A stretch of 33,113 nucleotides of DNA from Chloroflexota bacterium (GTDB lineage: Bacteria > Chloroflexota > Anaerolineae > Aggregatilineales > J027): positions 1 through 33,113 of the forward strand of contig JACRBG010000019.1 of NCBI GenBank assembly GCA_016234595.1. The letters are read 5' to 3'. The position numbers were made by a program, and so were the translations under genes. The notes beneath the pieces were generated by a model. That model had not been told where the DNA came from. It made no database searches and saw only the letters and a program-made list of their open reading frames with translations. This document shows, piece by piece, positions 32,666 to 33,113 of the stretch (position 1 is its first letter; the number at the start of each line of letters is the position of its first letter).

Positions 32666-33113
32666 TCAGTTTTTCACTATCCCAAACATGACTTGGATGG
32701 CGCGGCCTATCGCAAAATAACCGGGGAGTTCATCTTGCCAAAGTATGGGAACGTGTAAATTGAGTTTGGGTAACAGCGGAGTTTGATAGTAACCGTCAAC
32801 ATCCGGTGGGTGATTTTGATAAACGCCCGTCTCATCCAACTGATAAAAGAGGCTAGTGCGGCGGCGGTGGTCAATAATCCAATATTCGCGTACCCCACCT
32901 TTTTCGTATTCTAAGAATTTATCGCCATAGTCATCGGCGGCATTACCCGCAGAAACCACCTCAATACACAGATCGGCTGGGCCAATCATCTCAGTCTCGG
33001 TCAACTGACCGGGATTGGTATGAAAAATGACCTGTAAATCGGGGTGACGGCGCGAGGGCACACTGTCTATGCGCTGTACAAAGGGGTCGCCAAAAATGCG
33101 CCCAATGGGATTC
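32666..33113 (-). CDS. Uma2-family (DUF820) putative endonuclease 2, 5' end beyond window
   Basis: Partial gene. The frame stays open to the window edge: codons before the GTG at 33061 read NPIGRIFGDPFVQRIDS, aligning with NPIGHVTGEAGLYRVFQ of the adjacent paralogue, so the true start lies outside. The visible 149 residues contain PADLCIEVVSAG and DKFLEYEKGGVREYWIIDHR, the core and catalytic-strand region of Uma2, and a C-terminal part longer than in the neighbour (LPKLNLHVPILW). It probably lacks about 60 N-terminal residues here. Tandem with Uma2 gene 1 with a 7-base gap. Target and function unknown. Confidence 0.85.
   Translation of the reverse strand, partial: NPIGRIFGDPFVQRIDSVPSRRHPDLQVIFHTNPGQLTETEMIGPADLCIEVVSAGNAADDYGDKFLEYEKGGVREYWIIDHRRRTSLFYQLDETGVYQNHPPDVDGYYQTPLLPKLNLHVPILWQDELPGYFAIGRAIQVMFGIVKN

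Noticed and set aside
31646-33113. Barstar plus Uma2 as a toxin-antitoxin operon
   Set aside because: Uma2 proteins are not known as barstar targets and no barnase-type fold is visible; kept only as a neighbourhood observation.

Overview
The window reads as a bacterial chromosome segment, most likely from the phylum Chloroflexota (Anaerolineae-like). This is inferred from the gene mix and was not tested by a search. The mix includes Thr/Pro-rich lipoproteins, secreted PD40/WD40 beta-propellers, a lamin-tail/VCBS exoprotein, ECF sigma factors with divergent anti-sigma partners, Uma2-family proteins and a PrsW-type protease. Genes lie on both strands in short units, often with clear Shine-Dalgarno sites and intrinsic terminators. 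No tRNA, rRNA, CRISPR array, transposase or integrase was seen.

Layout. 1-1834: CopB-type (CPH) metal ATPase lacking its N-terminal membrane part, ending at a strong bidirectional terminator. 1970-4011 (-): a nucleotidyltransferase-fold protein and a secreted PD40 propeller. 4088-6528: a TIR domain fused to a PLP-dependent aminotransferase, flanked by a 47-bp direct repeat. The right copy is the 3' end of an AAC(6')-Ii-like acetyltransferase gene, and the left copy is an orphan remnant of that 3' end. 6856-10372 (-): a small exported protein and a 955-residue lamin-tail/VCBS exoprotein. 10450-12176: a DUF1801 protein, then ECF sigma factor 1, its zinc-finger anti-sigma factor and a YgaP-like membrane peptide. 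12321-13591: the last codons of a decayed LuxR/NarL-type regulator and a BrkB/YihY membrane protein. 13785-16526: a second PD40 protein, a DUF4287/DUF5655 protein and an EamA transporter. 16749-18916: a SnoaL-SDR fusion translationally coupled to a QueA-like protein. 19192-23366: an AT-rich WD40 protein, a TetR regulator divergent from a cupin gene, and a tandem-GNAT protein. 23529-26068 (-): three tandem exported paralogues with a nearly constant C-terminal half and variable N-terminal halves. 26463-28295: a LysM lipoprotein translationally coupled to a small GGDEF protein, then a short hydrophilic protein. 28545-31638: ECF sigma factor 2, a two-helix membrane anti-sigma candidate, and a PrsW intramembrane protease fused to a CRP-like cyclic-nucleotide domain. 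31646-33113 (-): a barstar-like inhibitor and two Uma2 genes, one running off the window.

Two parts deserve most attention. The first is the TIR-aminotransferase fusion, which joins a domain of NAD-consuming immune enzymes to an apparently intact PLP enzyme and sits between direct repeats derived from a resistance-type gene. The second is the sigma / membrane anti-sigma / PrsW-cNMP cluster. It resembles a self-contained regulated-intramembrane-proteolysis circuit in which the protease carries its own ligand-binding domain. Both are inferences from domain architecture and gene order.
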